A stretch of DNA of 64,000 bases from Capsulimonadaceae bacterium (lineage in GTDB: Bacteria; Armatimonadota; Armatimonadia; Armatimonadales; Capsulimonadaceae): NCBI GenBank assembly GCA_031292625.1, contig JARLGU010000003.1, positions 1-64,000 of the forward strand, read 5' to 3'. The translations under genes were made by a program, and so were the position numbers. Positions 17,104 through 25,495 of this stretch are shown in pieces. Each line of letters starts with the position of its first letter. The first letter of the stretch is position 1. The notes under the pieces were generated by a model that was not told where the DNA came from, ran no database searches, and saw only the letters and a list, made by a program, of their open reading frames with translations.

Positions 17104-18951
17104 GTGAAGTACTTTTACCTTCTCGCCATTTCCGTCGTTCTTATCCTATCGTGCCGCCCGACGACGAGCGCCGCGACAGTCTATTACGTCAGCGCGAGCG
17201 TTTCGCCCGGCGCTGCTCACACGGGCGCGGCAAGCGATCCGTTTCCCACAATTGCGCAGGCTGCGAAGCTGGTTGGTCCCGGCGATACGGTGATCGTCAA
17301 ACCGGGAATCTATCGGGAAACGGTGAAGCTCCGCGCGAGCGGCACGCTTATCGCGCCGATAACATTTGAGGCGCAACCGGAGGGCAAAGCCATCCTCACC
17401 GGCGCGGATGTTGTGACGGGGTGGAAGCGCGTTGACGGAGACGCGCCGATTTACAGCATCGATTGGAATCACACCTTCTCAATTGGCAATGGGCCGGATG
17501 GCAAGCCAGTGGAGCATCATCCGGCGGACGCGCCTCTCTGGGGGCGAGCGGAGCAGGTGATCGTCGATGATCTTCAATTGCTGCCAGCAGCTGGCTTGGA
17601 CGATCTTCGCGCGGCCTGGCTTAAACATGCTGCGACAGCCCCACTCGCACCAACGGTGCCAGCCCCGCAGGCCAGGTTCGGCGGGCCGTTCGCGGGCGCC
17701 TTCGCCGTCGATACAAATGCACAAAAGCTGTACGCGTGGCTCGCCGACGGATCGGACCCGAACACACACGCCGTACAGGCGAGCACACGCGGATTCGTCT
17801 TTGGCCACACTCCGTGGGATAGCAAGGACGGTATCCACGACATTGTCGTCCGGGGCTTCGTCTTTCGCTACGGCGCGACATTCCCGCAACGCGCGGCGGT
17901 ATGTCTCTTCGGCAGGAATAATCTCGTCGAGAATTGCGTCGTCGAGCAAATGGCCGGTTGCGGCATGAGCGTCAACGGTACGGTTCGACGCTGCGTGATT
18001 CGGGACAACGGGCACATTGGAGGGGGCGCGATCGGCGACGGATTTGTGAATGAACAGTGCGAATGGAATGACAACAGCTGGAAGCCCATCAACAGGGATT
18101 GGGAGGTCGGAGGCGACAAAATCTGCAACGTAAACGGCGGAACGCTGCGTGAGTGCGTCTTCAAGCACAACGCGGGCACCGGGCTCTGGTTTGACATCGA
18201 CGCGAACAATATTCGCGTCACGAATTGTGTGCTTCAAGATAACGACGGCGACGGCGTCGCGATCGAAATCAGCCGGAACATTCAGGTCGATCACAACTTG
18301 TTTTTTGGCAACAAGACCGGGATCGCCATTGAGGAAAGTCAGAATTGCCGCGTATTGAACAACACCCTCGTCAATAATGCGCATAGTGACATCGTTTTCC
18401 GGGAACAGGGACCACGACCGCTCAAAACGCGCGATGGCTATACGATTGCTTATCATGACACTGCCGATGCTGTCGAAGATAACGTTGCCGCGGGCGGATG
18501 CGAGTACCCGCTGAGCTTCGGTTGGTGGGACAATCCGTTTTTCGGAAGGCATCCCAACGACACGTTGGCAATGTATCCGACTGAGGAGGCGTTTGACCTC
18601 CATCTCAAACAGGACGCCGTCAAGATATACGATCCCACGCAGCAGGGGTTGACGGTGGATCGCAACATCTACTGGAGCCCGGCCGGTAAGGGAGTCGTAC
18701 TCTATGGCGCCCCGTGGCGACCGAAACACAAAGAATTTGCCGGTCTCGCATCGTGGAACGCTCTCACGGGTTTCGACAAGAACAGTCTTGTCGCGGACCC
18801 AGGGTTCGTGAACGCTGCAAGCGGCGACTACAGAGCAAAACGCACCGGAACGGCGGCGAAACTTAAGGCTGGCTGGGGCGATGCGCCGCCGGATCCGGTA
18901 GCCTGGATCAAGGCGAAGCTGGCCGACTGGCAGAAAGCCTACGTTCGCTAA
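17104..18951 (+). CDS. Secreted right-handed beta-helix protein, polysaccharide lyase-like
   Basis: The 615-residue protein has a signal peptide (1-23) and then a DUF1565-type start (YYVSASVSPG, FPTIAQAAKLVGPGDTV, GIYRETV) leading into right-handed beta-helix turns with Asn/Gly-rich coils, most regular between about 240 and 430 (for example NNIRVTNCVLQDNDGDGV, RNIQVDHNLFFGNKTG). Such folds occur in pectate lyases and other polysaccharide-acting enzymes; I see no catalytic set that fixes the substrate. The start is a GTG 10 bases after GGAGG. It is third in the LacI-pseudopilin operon, so it is probably the structural target of that regulator. Confidence 0.82.
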   Translation: MKYFYLLAISVVLILSCRPTTSAATVYYVSASVSPGAAHTGAASDPFPTIAQAAKLVGPGDTVIVKPGIYRETVKLRASGTLIAPITFEAQPEGKAILTGADVVTGWKRVDGDAPIYSIDWNHTFSIGNGPDGKPVEHHPADAPLWGRAEQVIVDDLQLLPAAGLDDLRAAWLKHAATAPLAPTVPAPQARFGGPFAGAFAVDTNAQKLYAWLADGSDPNTHAVQASTRGFVFGHTPWDSKDGIHDIVVRGFVFRYGATFPQRAAVCLFGRNNLVENCVVEQMAGCGMSVNGTVRRCVIRDNGHIGGGAIGDGFVNEQCEWNDNSWKPINRDWEVGGDKICNVNGGTLRECVFKHNAGTGLWFDIDANNIRVTNCVLQDNDGDGVAIEISRNIQVDHNLFFGNKTGIAIEESQNCRVLNNTLVNNAHSDIVFREQGPRPLKTRDGYTIAYHDTADAVEDNVAAGGCEYPLSFGWWDNPFFGRHPNDTLAMYPTEEAFDLHLKQDAVKIYDPTQQGLTVDRNIYWSPAGKGVVLYGAPWRPKHKEFAGLASWNALTGFDKNSLVADPGFVNAASGDYRAKRTGTAAKLKAGWGDAPPDPVAWIKAKLADWQKAYVR

Positions 18952-18979
18952 CCGCCGTATCCAACTCGTACTCCTCCAG

Positions 18980-19011
18980 GGAACCGCCTTCGCGCTAGCG
19001 TCGGCGGTTCC
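18980..19011 (+). terminator. Hairpin closing the locus A operon
   Basis: GGAACCGCC (18980-18988) and GGCGGTTCC (19003-19011) form a perfect 9-bp stem 29 bases after the beta-helix stop codon. The U-tract is weak (TTCC), so efficiency is uncertain. Confidence 0.5.
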
Positions 19012-19191
19012 TTCCATGCAGGTGTGTTTAGGCTCGCCTTTCAGGTGTGCTACACTTTCTTATGAATCCCCGGCGAAGCCAAAAAATCTGGTATGCAGCG
19101 CCTCCCGATGGCATAATTCACCCGGAAATGCGCTCCCGTCGACTAGACCATCCTAGAGGCGCGGCATCGGGACATTCCGGATTGGATCGAT

Positions 19192-19788
19192 ATGAATAAG
19201 ACACGACTGATCACACTTGCTATTGCTTTGCTTACGACCACCGGCTCGACCGTTGCGCTAGCGGCCGATCGGGACTCGCGTGAACCTAACTGGACTATTA
19301 AGTTGGGGGCCTATATGCCGTCAAGCTCCAGCCTCAGAAGTGACCTCGGAAATACATGGTACGCACTGGACATCGACTCGGGATCGAGGGCGGCGGCTGG
19401 TTCGCAGACCGTCGTCTACGAATACGCCGATACTGTCTTTGCGAGCAAAACAGTGGACGACGCCGAAGGCGATTCAGCTTCGCTCAGCCTATCCAGCGGC
19501 GGCGTCGGTTTCGCCATCAGGACGAACCTCGCCAACTCCGAAGAGCACTCTATCGTGCCTTACGCCGGCGCGGGGCTCGGCCTGTATCAGAACTACGCGA
19601 CGCTCCTGGTTAACGTCCCTGGTGAGAGCGCATCCGGGGCGAACTCGAGCACGAACCTGGGATATAAACTCGACGCTGGCATTGCGTTCTCCAACCGCGT
19701 CGTGCTGGAAGCCGACTACAGCGACGCCGGTCCCCTCGGCGATGTCCGCCTCAATGGTTTCAGCCTATTAGCAGGGGTGAAGTTCTAA
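19192..19788 (+). CDS. Outer-membrane beta-barrel protein
   Basis: The 198-residue protein has a clear signal peptide (1-24, ending ALA) and a mature part built of alternating hydrophobic/polar strands separated by Gly/Asn turns (WTIKLGAYMPSS, GGVGFAIRTNL, IVPYAGAGLGLYQ, LGYKLDAGIAF, VVLEADYSD), ending in Phe (LLAGVKF) as outer-membrane barrels do. It resembles OmpW/OmpA-type eight-strand barrels in size. This supports a diderm envelope. Ligand or pore role is unknown. It stands alone on the strand and is followed by the convergent AraC gene. Confidence 0.7.
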   Translation: MNKTRLITLAIALLTTTGSTVALAADRDSREPNWTIKLGAYMPSSSSLRSDLGNTWYALDIDSGSRAAAGSQTVVYEYADTVFASKTVDDAEGDSASLSLSSGGVGFAIRTNLANSEEHSIVPYAGAGLGLYQNYATLLVNVPGESASGANSSTNLGYKLDAGIAFSNRVVLEADYSDAGPLGDVRLNGFSLLAGVKF

Positions 19789-19902
19789 CGATGACGCGCG
19801 ACGCCATCCGTTCCAGAACCTGCCTCCCGTCCGCATGAGGGAAGACGACGCAACGCATCCAGATGAGCGAAGAACGAGCCGCGCGCCCTCCAGTTGATTT
19901 CG

Positions 19903-20721
19903 TCACGCGTCGCCTCCAAGCAACCGCACGCTGCGCGGGGAGCGGCCGTATGCGCGGCGAATAGCTTTGTTGAATTGCTGCAGGTCCGGCATGCCGACGG
20001 CGTACGCAATGGCCTTGATCGGCAGGGTCGTGTTGGCGAGCATGTGAAACGCGCGTGCGGTGCGGCGCGCGAAGATATAACCGGCGACCGTTTCGCCGCA
20101 CGCCTTGCGAAACAGCTTGGCGAGATAGCTCTTGGAGACGTTCACCTCCATCGCCAGATCCTCGACGCAGATTTCGCCGCCCAAATGCAGTTCGATCAGT
20201 TCCTGAGCCCGTCGAACCGACGGGTACGTCGATGGCGCGCTCGGAGTCTCGTCGCGTTCGGCATATTCGGCGACGCCGCAGAGCAGCTCCCACGCGCGAG
20301 CGACGAGACGGTACGGCGCATTTTCTTGCGCCCCGACTGCGCTAGACATCGCGGTGTAGATGCCCTCAAAACGATCGTCGAGGCGAATCACGGGGACGAC
20401 GCGGCTGCCGGCCGCCCCGGCGCCGGCAGCCTCCCGGAAGTGAACGTAGCAATGTTTCCCTGGTTTGGTGTAACGGTACCAGAGCGAAACGTTGGGCGGG
20501 ACGATGCTCAGGCAGCCGGGTTCAATGAAATGCCGCACGCCGTCGAGATAAAGTTCCACCTCGTAGAGATACAGGTGCATGCACCAGAGACCCGGCAGCA
20601 AGTACCGCTCCTCGCCATGCGTCCCCATGACCGCGACGCCAGCGCCTGCAATCACCGGGGGCCGGTCCAGCGCGATACGCCATCGCGGATCCCCGAAGAG
20701 TTCTGTCTTATCCACATGCAT
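19903..20721 (-). CDS. AraC-family transcriptional regulator (first)
   Basis: The 272-residue protein has an N-terminal cupin-like sensor part (about 1-150, VELYLDGVRHFIEPGCLSIVP) and a C-terminal double helix-turn-helix (about 180-270, ICVEDLAMEVNVSKSYLAKLFRK then IKAIAYAVGMPDLQQFNKAIRR). I place the start at the ATG at 20721 because TATAGA lies exactly 6 bases before it with TTGGAG 17 bases further upstream, suggesting a leaderless message; an in-frame ATG at 20748 is the alternative. It is divergent from the uroporphyrinogen-decarboxylase-like gene at 20831, its likely target. Confidence 0.88.
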   Translation of the reverse strand: MHVDKTELFGDPRWRIALDRPPVIAGAGVAVMGTHGEERYLLPGLWCMHLYLYEVELYLDGVRHFIEPGCLSIVPPNVSLWYRYTKPGKHCYVHFREAAGAGAAGSRVVPVIRLDDRFEGIYTAMSSAVGAQENAPYRLVARAWELLCGVAEYAERDETPSAPSTYPSVRRAQELIELHLGGEICVEDLAMEVNVSKSYLAKLFRKACGETVAGYIFARRTARAFHMLANTTLPIKAIAYAVGMPDLQQFNKAIRRAYGRSPRSVRLLGGDA

Positions 20722-20830
20722 TGCGATTCTATACCACAAAGAACGCATATCTCCAATTGCGACGATACGCGCACAGTGCTATTATTTTCACACATACGAA
20801 CCGGAGATTTTGTTGCAATGGAGACACGAC

Positions 20831-22105
20831 ATGGCCTTTAGCGCCCATGACACGACCATCATACGCCAATTGGCGGCGACCTACGCCAACGTCGCCGCAA
20901 ACCCAATCCATGCGCGAAAGGCGGATCTTTGGCGGCGCCTCAACCGCCTGGAACCCGTTCGGCCGCTTGTCTGGATCAACGAGGTTCCGTGGCATGAAAT
21001 TGCTAAGGCATCCGACGAATTAACGCTGCGCTGCGAAGACCCTTACGGCCGCTCGGTCGAGTCCGCATTGCGCAGAGTGCTGTACCAGTGGACGCACTTT
21101 CCGGGGGATATGATCCTGGACCCGGAGCTTTACGTCAACGTCGTCTGCTCGCCAGTGGGCGTCTACGCCGACTACGGCATCGCCGCATCCGAACAGCGCA
21201 CCGGCGATTCACACGGTTCCGCGAGTTTTCAGCCGGTGATCAACGACCTGACCGACGTCGCCAAGCTTCGCACGCCGGAAGTCGTCGTCGATTGGGACGA
21301 AACGGATCGCCGCTTTGCCATCATGAGCGCGGCCTGCGCCGGCATCGTCCCGGTGAAGATCCGCGGCATCGTCCACCAGTGGATGTCGCCGTGGGATCAA
21401 ATGGTGCACTGGTACGGGATCGAGCGCCTGTACACCGACATGATCGACCAGCCTGATCTCGTGCATGCGCTCTTGAGGAGGTTCATGGAAGCCGTTCACG
21501 AGGTCCTCGACCGCCAGGAAGAGATGGGGCTCCTCGACGCGGGCAACGGCAACTATCGCGTCGGCTCCGGCGGCCTCGGGATCACGGATCAGCTTCCCAA
21601 CCGGCCGTTCGGCAGTGCGCCCGTCTCTCCGCGCGACCAATGGGGAACATCGACCGGGCAGATATTTTGCGACGTTTCGCCGGCAATGCACGATGAATTC
21701 TGCCTGCAATACGAACAGCCGTATCTCGAACGATTCGGCCTATCGTGTTACGGCTGCTGCGAGCCGCTGCATCATAAAATGGGGATACTGCGGAAGGTCA
21801 AGAACCTGCGCCGCATTTCGATCAGCCCGTGGGCCGACCTCACGGTCGCGGCGGAGCAATTGCAGGCCGACTACGTCTTCTCATTCAAGCCAACGCCCGC
21901 CGTGTTCGCGAGCGACGACTGGAACGATGAACCGGCCCGGCGAAATCTGCAAAGCCTGTTTGAGAAGGCGCAAGGCTGCCGGATCGAGATCATCATGAAA
22001 GATATCTCCACGGTCCGCGACCATCCCGAACGCATCGACCAATGGGAGACGCTGGCGATGCAAATGGCAACGCACTACGCGGAGGCTAACGGACTAGATG
22101 GGTGA
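20831..22105 (+). CDS. Uroporphyrinogen decarboxylase-like protein
   Basis: The 424-residue protein belongs to the URO-D/cobalamin-methyltransferase-like TIM-barrel superfamily by overall pattern (a long WETDRRFAIM-type segment, YGIERLYTDMIDQPDLVHALL, and the zinc-type motif CYGCCEPLHHK near residue 310). It is not the haem enzyme: that is shorter and lacks this Cys-rich motif. Members like this are common in sugar-use clusters of Armatimonadota and related phyla, substrate unknown. GGAG lies 7-10 bases before the ATG at 20831. It is divergent from an AraC regulator and nearly abuts the convergent secreted protein at 22112. Confidence 0.65.
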   Translation: MAFSAHDTTIIRQLAATYANVAANPIHARKADLWRRLNRLEPVRPLVWINEVPWHEIAKASDELTLRCEDPYGRSVESALRRVLYQWTHFPGDMILDPELYVNVVCSPVGVYADYGIAASEQRTGDSHGSASFQPVINDLTDVAKLRTPEVVVDWDETDRRFAIMSAACAGIVPVKIRGIVHQWMSPWDQMVHWYGIERLYTDMIDQPDLVHALLRRFMEAVHEVLDRQEEMGLLDAGNGNYRVGSGGLGITDQLPNRPFGSAPVSPRDQWGTSTGQIFCDVSPAMHDEFCLQYEQPYLERFGLSCYGCCEPLHHKMGILRKVKNLRRISISPWADLTVAAEQLQADYVFSFKPTPAVFASDDWNDEPARRNLQSLFEKAQGCRIEIIMKDISTVRDHPERIDQWETLAMQMATHYAEANGLDG

Positions 22106-22111
22106 GGGCTC

Positions 22112-23323
22112 CTATCGTCGCGCAGCGCCCGGCGCGAGCCAATCAACCGCCTTCGCGGAGAATTCGGCCTGCGCAGGGAAGTGGCCATGGGCCTTCTTAT
22201 AGGCGGTCACCCATTGATCCGACTGGGCATAATAGCGCGCGAATAGATCGTACACGGGCTGCTTGACGTTCTTGTCGTCGATTAGCCAGAACCCCTTTTG
22301 CGTCCCATCCTTATCGACCTCGTTGTTGTACAACTCCCAGTAGAGAACAAACGGGCATCCCCATTCGACGGCCGCGCGGAGGATCTGTCGCGAGAGCTCT
22401 TCCTGTTCCTGCGGCGTGCGGAAGATCAGCCCCGTCGCCTGCGTCCATGCTTTCGCGCGCGAGAAGCCGAACTCGCCGATGAAGACGCGACGCGACGGTA
22501 AGCCCGGTTTGGGCGGAAGCTGCGATTGGATATAATCGAGCGAGCTCTTGAGGCGTGCTTCACGGTCATCGCCAGAGATCGAGTCGTAGCTGGAGTACGA
22601 TACGAAATCGGAATTCACCTTTGCGATTACCCGATTTGACAGTCGCGGCAGCCCCTTGTCCATGGCGTCGCGCACCCGATTTACCTCAACGTAGTGATAG
22701 ACTTCGACATCCTTGTGCGGCGTGTCGCGGCGCGCATCGTCCACGGCTTTCTGGCGGACGTTGAACCAGTTCGTGATGCCTGTCAGCTCCTCGTCCGTTG
22801 GCACATGCTTATCGTTTGCATGCAGCAGGATCCAGTCGCCCTCCCAGTTGCCGAGATAAAACTTCTTTCCCGTGCCGTTGTACGTGCGCAGCAGGTACTG
22901 GGTCAAGTCATAGATCTGCCGGCGGTTCGCGGCGAGATCGTACTCGGAGCCGTTCCCTTGCGGATAAGTCCAGAGGACGTAATTCGCGAACGGCATGGCG
23001 AAGACGGCCTTGATGGACGGATCGGTCTGGACCAACTCCACGAGTGACGCTGGTTTGAGGCCGCTCGCGCCCTTATCCGGCGCGAGCGTGAACTTGATAA
23101 CATGCGAACCCAACCCAAGAATGACGCGAGCGGTTTCCAGAAGTTTCGTTTCGTTCGTGAACTGATACGACGAACCGATCGTCTGAACGCCGGCGATCGT
23201 GTTGTAGCGCGCAGTCTCGGAAAGCGCGGCCGTCCCCACCCCGCCGTCGGCAAATGCCGCCGCGCCGCAACTCAATAGGGCGACGACCATCGCCAACAAG
23301 CATGCTTTACGAAAATCTATCAC
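22112..23323 (-). CDS. Secreted TIM-barrel protein, glycosidase-like (locus B)
   Basis: The 403-residue protein has a signal peptide (1-25) and a body with the look of clan-A glycosidases: LGLGSHVIKFTL, KKFYLGNWEGDW, a tract naming a working week of helices, and RRVFIGEFGFSR where Glu would be a strand-7 nucleophile. The Glu in NWEGD or YWELYNNE could be the acid/base. I do not recognise a specific GH family. The start is a GTG 5 bases after GAGGAG. It is the last gene of a LacI-pseudopilin-enzyme operon on the minus strand, 45 bases after the pseudopilin. Confidence 0.65.
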   Translation of the reverse strand: MIDFRKACLLAMVVALLSCGAAAFADGGVGTAALSETARYNTIAGVQTIGSSYQFTNETKLLETARVILGLGSHVIKFTLAPDKGASGLKPASLVELVQTDPSIKAVFAMPFANYVLWTYPQGNGSEYDLAANRRQIYDLTQYLLRTYNGTGKKFYLGNWEGDWILLHANDKHVPTDEELTGITNWFNVRQKAVDDARRDTPHKDVEVYHYVEVNRVRDAMDKGLPRLSNRVIAKVNSDFVSYSSYDSISGDDREARLKSSLDYIQSQLPPKPGLPSRRVFIGEFGFSRAKAWTQATGLIFRTPQEQEELSRQILRAAVEWGCPFVLYWELYNNEVDKDGTQKGFWLIDDKNVKQPVYDLFARYYAQSDQWVTAYKKAHGHFPAQAEFSAKAVDWLAPGAARR

Positions 23324-23368
23324 TTTACTCTCCTCTTGCCATCGCCACTTCGCCGGCCTTCAACAACG

Positions 23369-24265
23369 CTACGTCCCGCTGAACGTCATCACGACAGGAG
23401 AAACTCCATCGGCCAGATACAGATCGTCAGTGCTCGCCGCAAATCCGCTCGCCCCGGCAGGATGCGCCTGATTGCCGCAACCCGTTGCGGTCGAGTCCTC
23501 GTAGCAGCCAAGCTTTGGCGAATTGTAACCCGATGAAATCTGGTTGGGACGCAGGAACTTAACGTGACCGTCCGCGGCGACGTAGTTGTTGCCCGTCTGA
23601 TGGTACGGGTTTGGGGTCGAATTCGACGTAGAAAATACGCTGCTCCTCATTCCCATGCCGCGCCCCAGCGAATCGAACCCTTCCGCGTATTTGCAATTTA
23701 CCGTGGGCTGGGCATTCAGGCAGTTCGGCGTCGATCCCGCGCTGGCAGCCCTACCTAGCGGCGAATTCGTGTCGGCCTGGATCTGCGGTTGAGCCTCGCA
23801 GCCCGTCACCTCAAACAACAGAACCGTCGATGACGCCGCGTTGAACTGTGAAATCGTCGCGGCCTGGTTTTGTCCCAAATTGGCAATCGTTCCCGTGTTG
23901 TATGCAAATACGGCGAGATTGGCCGCGTACGAGATCAGCGAATAGCTCGGCCCCGTCGTGCTCGGCGTCGTGTCGTCGGGACAAGCGAACGCGGCAAGGC
24001 TCTTGACATAGGGATAGATCTGCGAAGACCATCCTTCACCGAGCGAATTGTTGCCGCACGGAAGACGCTCGTCGTAATCCTGGACATACTGAACAATGGC
24101 CAGTCCAAGCTGCTTTTCGTTGCTCAGGCACGCCGCGGCGCGCGCCTTCTCCCTGGCTTGAGCAAAAACCGGAAACAATACAGCGGCCAATATAGCAATA
24201 ATTGCGATAACGACGAGCAACTCTATTAATGTAAAGCCTTCTTGTCGTCCAGCGTCGCTTCTCAT
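23369..24265 (-). CDS. H-X9-DG pseudopilin (DUF1559-like), locus B
   Basis: This 298-residue protein has the prepilin leader [10 protein letters not shown], cleavage expected after Gly10, then FTLIELL and a hydrophobic helix with the [18 protein letters not shown] segment shared with the locus A protein. The H-X9-DG signature is [12 protein letters not shown] near residue 243. The ATG at 24265 is preceded by AGGAGG, 8 bases away; an upstream in-frame start would overlap the LacI gene and lengthen the leader unnaturally. It lies 34 bases downstream of a LacI regulator and upstream of a secreted glycosidase-like gene, repeating the locus A order. Confidence 0.9.
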   Translation of the reverse strand: MRSDAGRQEGFTLIELLVVIAIIAILAAVLFPVFAQAREKARAAACLSNEKQLGLAIVQYVQDYDERLPCGNNSLGEGWSSQIYPYVKSLAAFACPDDTTPSTTGPSYSLISYAANLAVFAYNTGTIANLGQNQAATISQFNAASSTVLLFEVTGCEAQPQIQADTNSPLGRAASAGSTPNCLNAQPTVNCKYAEGFDSLGRGMGMRSSVFSTSNSTPNPYHQTGNNYVAADGHVKFLRPNQISSGYNSPKLGCYEDSTATGCGNQAHPAGASGFAASTDDLYLADGVSPVVMTFSGT

Positions 24266-24299
24266 TCCTTTTCCTCCTGAACGCCGCCGCGCCGCTAGA

Positions 24300-25376
24300 C
24301 TAGCCAGCGACTGCACGGCAGCTATCCCGTTCAATCAAGCTGACGGGAACGTCGATTTCGACCGGCGGTTCCGGGCGATTCGGCGAACCATCCGCCTTCA
24401 ACCGGCTGGCTTCATCGAGGCGAGCCTGCAAGCGTCTCACGGCCAGTCGTCCCATATACTCAGAGTCCACCCGCAGCGTCGTGAGCGGCGGACAAGACAT
24501 CGTGCTATACCGGTCATCGTCAAAGCCCAGTACGCTGATATCCTCTGGAATCCGCAGCCCCATCGCGTGACAGATCTGGAACACGGTGTAGGCGTGCGGG
24601 TCGTTGGCCGCCATCAAGGCGGTCGGCCGGCGATCGGACGGCAACGTCAGAAGCGCCTGCACTTTCGCGGTAAAGTCGTCGCGCGAGACGGCGGACACGA
24701 TCAGCGATTGATCGATCCCCCTGCCGGACTTCGTCAGGGCGACCATGTAGCCGGTTAACCGATCCTGGAATGTCGACGTCTGCGCCTCGCTCATCACGAA
24801 CGCGATCCGACGGTGGCCCAGCTTCGAGAGGTATTCGACCCCTTCCGATGCGCCCTGGATGCCGTTTGACACAATGCAGTCGTAGCGCTTTGCCGAATCG
24901 CGGTTGTCCACCATCACGATCACCGGAACGCGAGCTAGGAACTCGGTCAAGACAGGCTGGTCCGCCGTTCCCACCAGCAGCATGCCATCGACCATGCTTT
25001 CGCGAACCATGCGCGGCAACCCGTACGCCAACGCGTGCCGCGTGGTCGAGCTCAACATCAACTGGACGCCCTGCACATCCGATTCCGCCTGCGAGCCGGC
25101 AAGCAGCGGGGCATAAAAGGCGTCCGTATGAATGGACGCCGCTTCCGACGGCGCGAAAAACTGAAAGCCCAGGACGCGCTGCGACTTCACCTCGCGAGCC
25201 TGCAACGCCTTGGCGGCGCGCGCTCGCACCCGGGGCGGCCGGTAGTTGAGCCGTTTGGCCGCCTCGAGGACACGCTTCCGCGTTTCGGGGTTGATCAAAT
25301 CTTCCTCCGAAAAGCTTCGTGAAACCGTGGTAGGAGACACTCCGGCCTCTTTGGCAACTTCGTGGATCGTCGGCAT
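24300..25376 (-). CDS. LacI-family transcriptional regulator (locus B)
   Basis: The 358-residue protein has the LacI helix-turn-helix at its extreme N-terminus (2-25, [20 protein letters not shown]), hinge region near 55-60, and an effector domain with [23 protein letters not shown] near 280-300. Its ATG coincides with the expected transcription start: TAGAGT ends 6 bases upstream, so the message is probably leaderless. It heads the operon with the locus B pseudopilin and the secreted TIM-barrel protein and presumably controls them. Effector unknown. Confidence 0.92.
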   Translation of the reverse strand: MPTIHEVAKEAGVSPTTVSRSFSEEDLINPETRKRVLEAAKRLNYRPPRVRARAAKALQAREVKSQRVLGFQFFAPSEAASIHTDAFYAPLLAGSQAESDVQGVQLMLSSTTRHALAYGLPRMVRESMVDGMLLVGTADQPVLTEFLARVPVIVMVDNRDSAKRYDCIVSNGIQGASEGVEYLSKLGHRRIAFVMSEAQTSTFQDRLTGYMVALTKSGRGIDQSLIVSAVSRDDFTAKVQALLTLPSDRRPTALMAANDPHAYTVFQICHAMGLRIPEDISVLGFDDDRYSTMSCPPLTTLRVDSEYMGRLAVRRLQARLDEASRLKADGSPNRPEPPVEIDVPVSLIERDSCRAVAG

Positions 25377-25382
25377 ACACCA

Positions 25383-25456
25383 ACTCTATCATGGCAGCGA
25401 AATTATGTCAAGGGAATCCGTGTCTCCTTGTGCAAATTTTCCGCATATTTTCACAA
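25383..25456 (-). promoter_or_regulatory. Promoter and upstream palindrome of locus B LacI
   Basis: On the minus strand TTGACA (25411-25406), 17 bases, TAGAGT (25388-25383), then 6 bases to the ATG at 25376. Upstream, bases 25428-25456 form an imperfect palindrome with arms TTGTGCAAAT and ATTTTCACAA. That position, above the -35 box, fits an operator or activator site; the binding protein is unknown. Confidence 0.65.
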
Positions 25457-25495
25457 ATGAACATCCGCGACGCGTCCGGCGAGCCGCGCCAAGAC

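Noticed and set aside
17479-19017. Long open frame (512 codons) on the minus strand
   Set aside because: It runs antisense to the beta-helix gene, which has a signal peptide, GGAGG and recognisable repeats; the antisense translation has no family features.
20831-22105. True haem-pathway uroporphyrinogen decarboxylase (hemE)
   Set aside because: Length, the Cys-rich CYGCCEP motif and the AraC context do not fit HemE.
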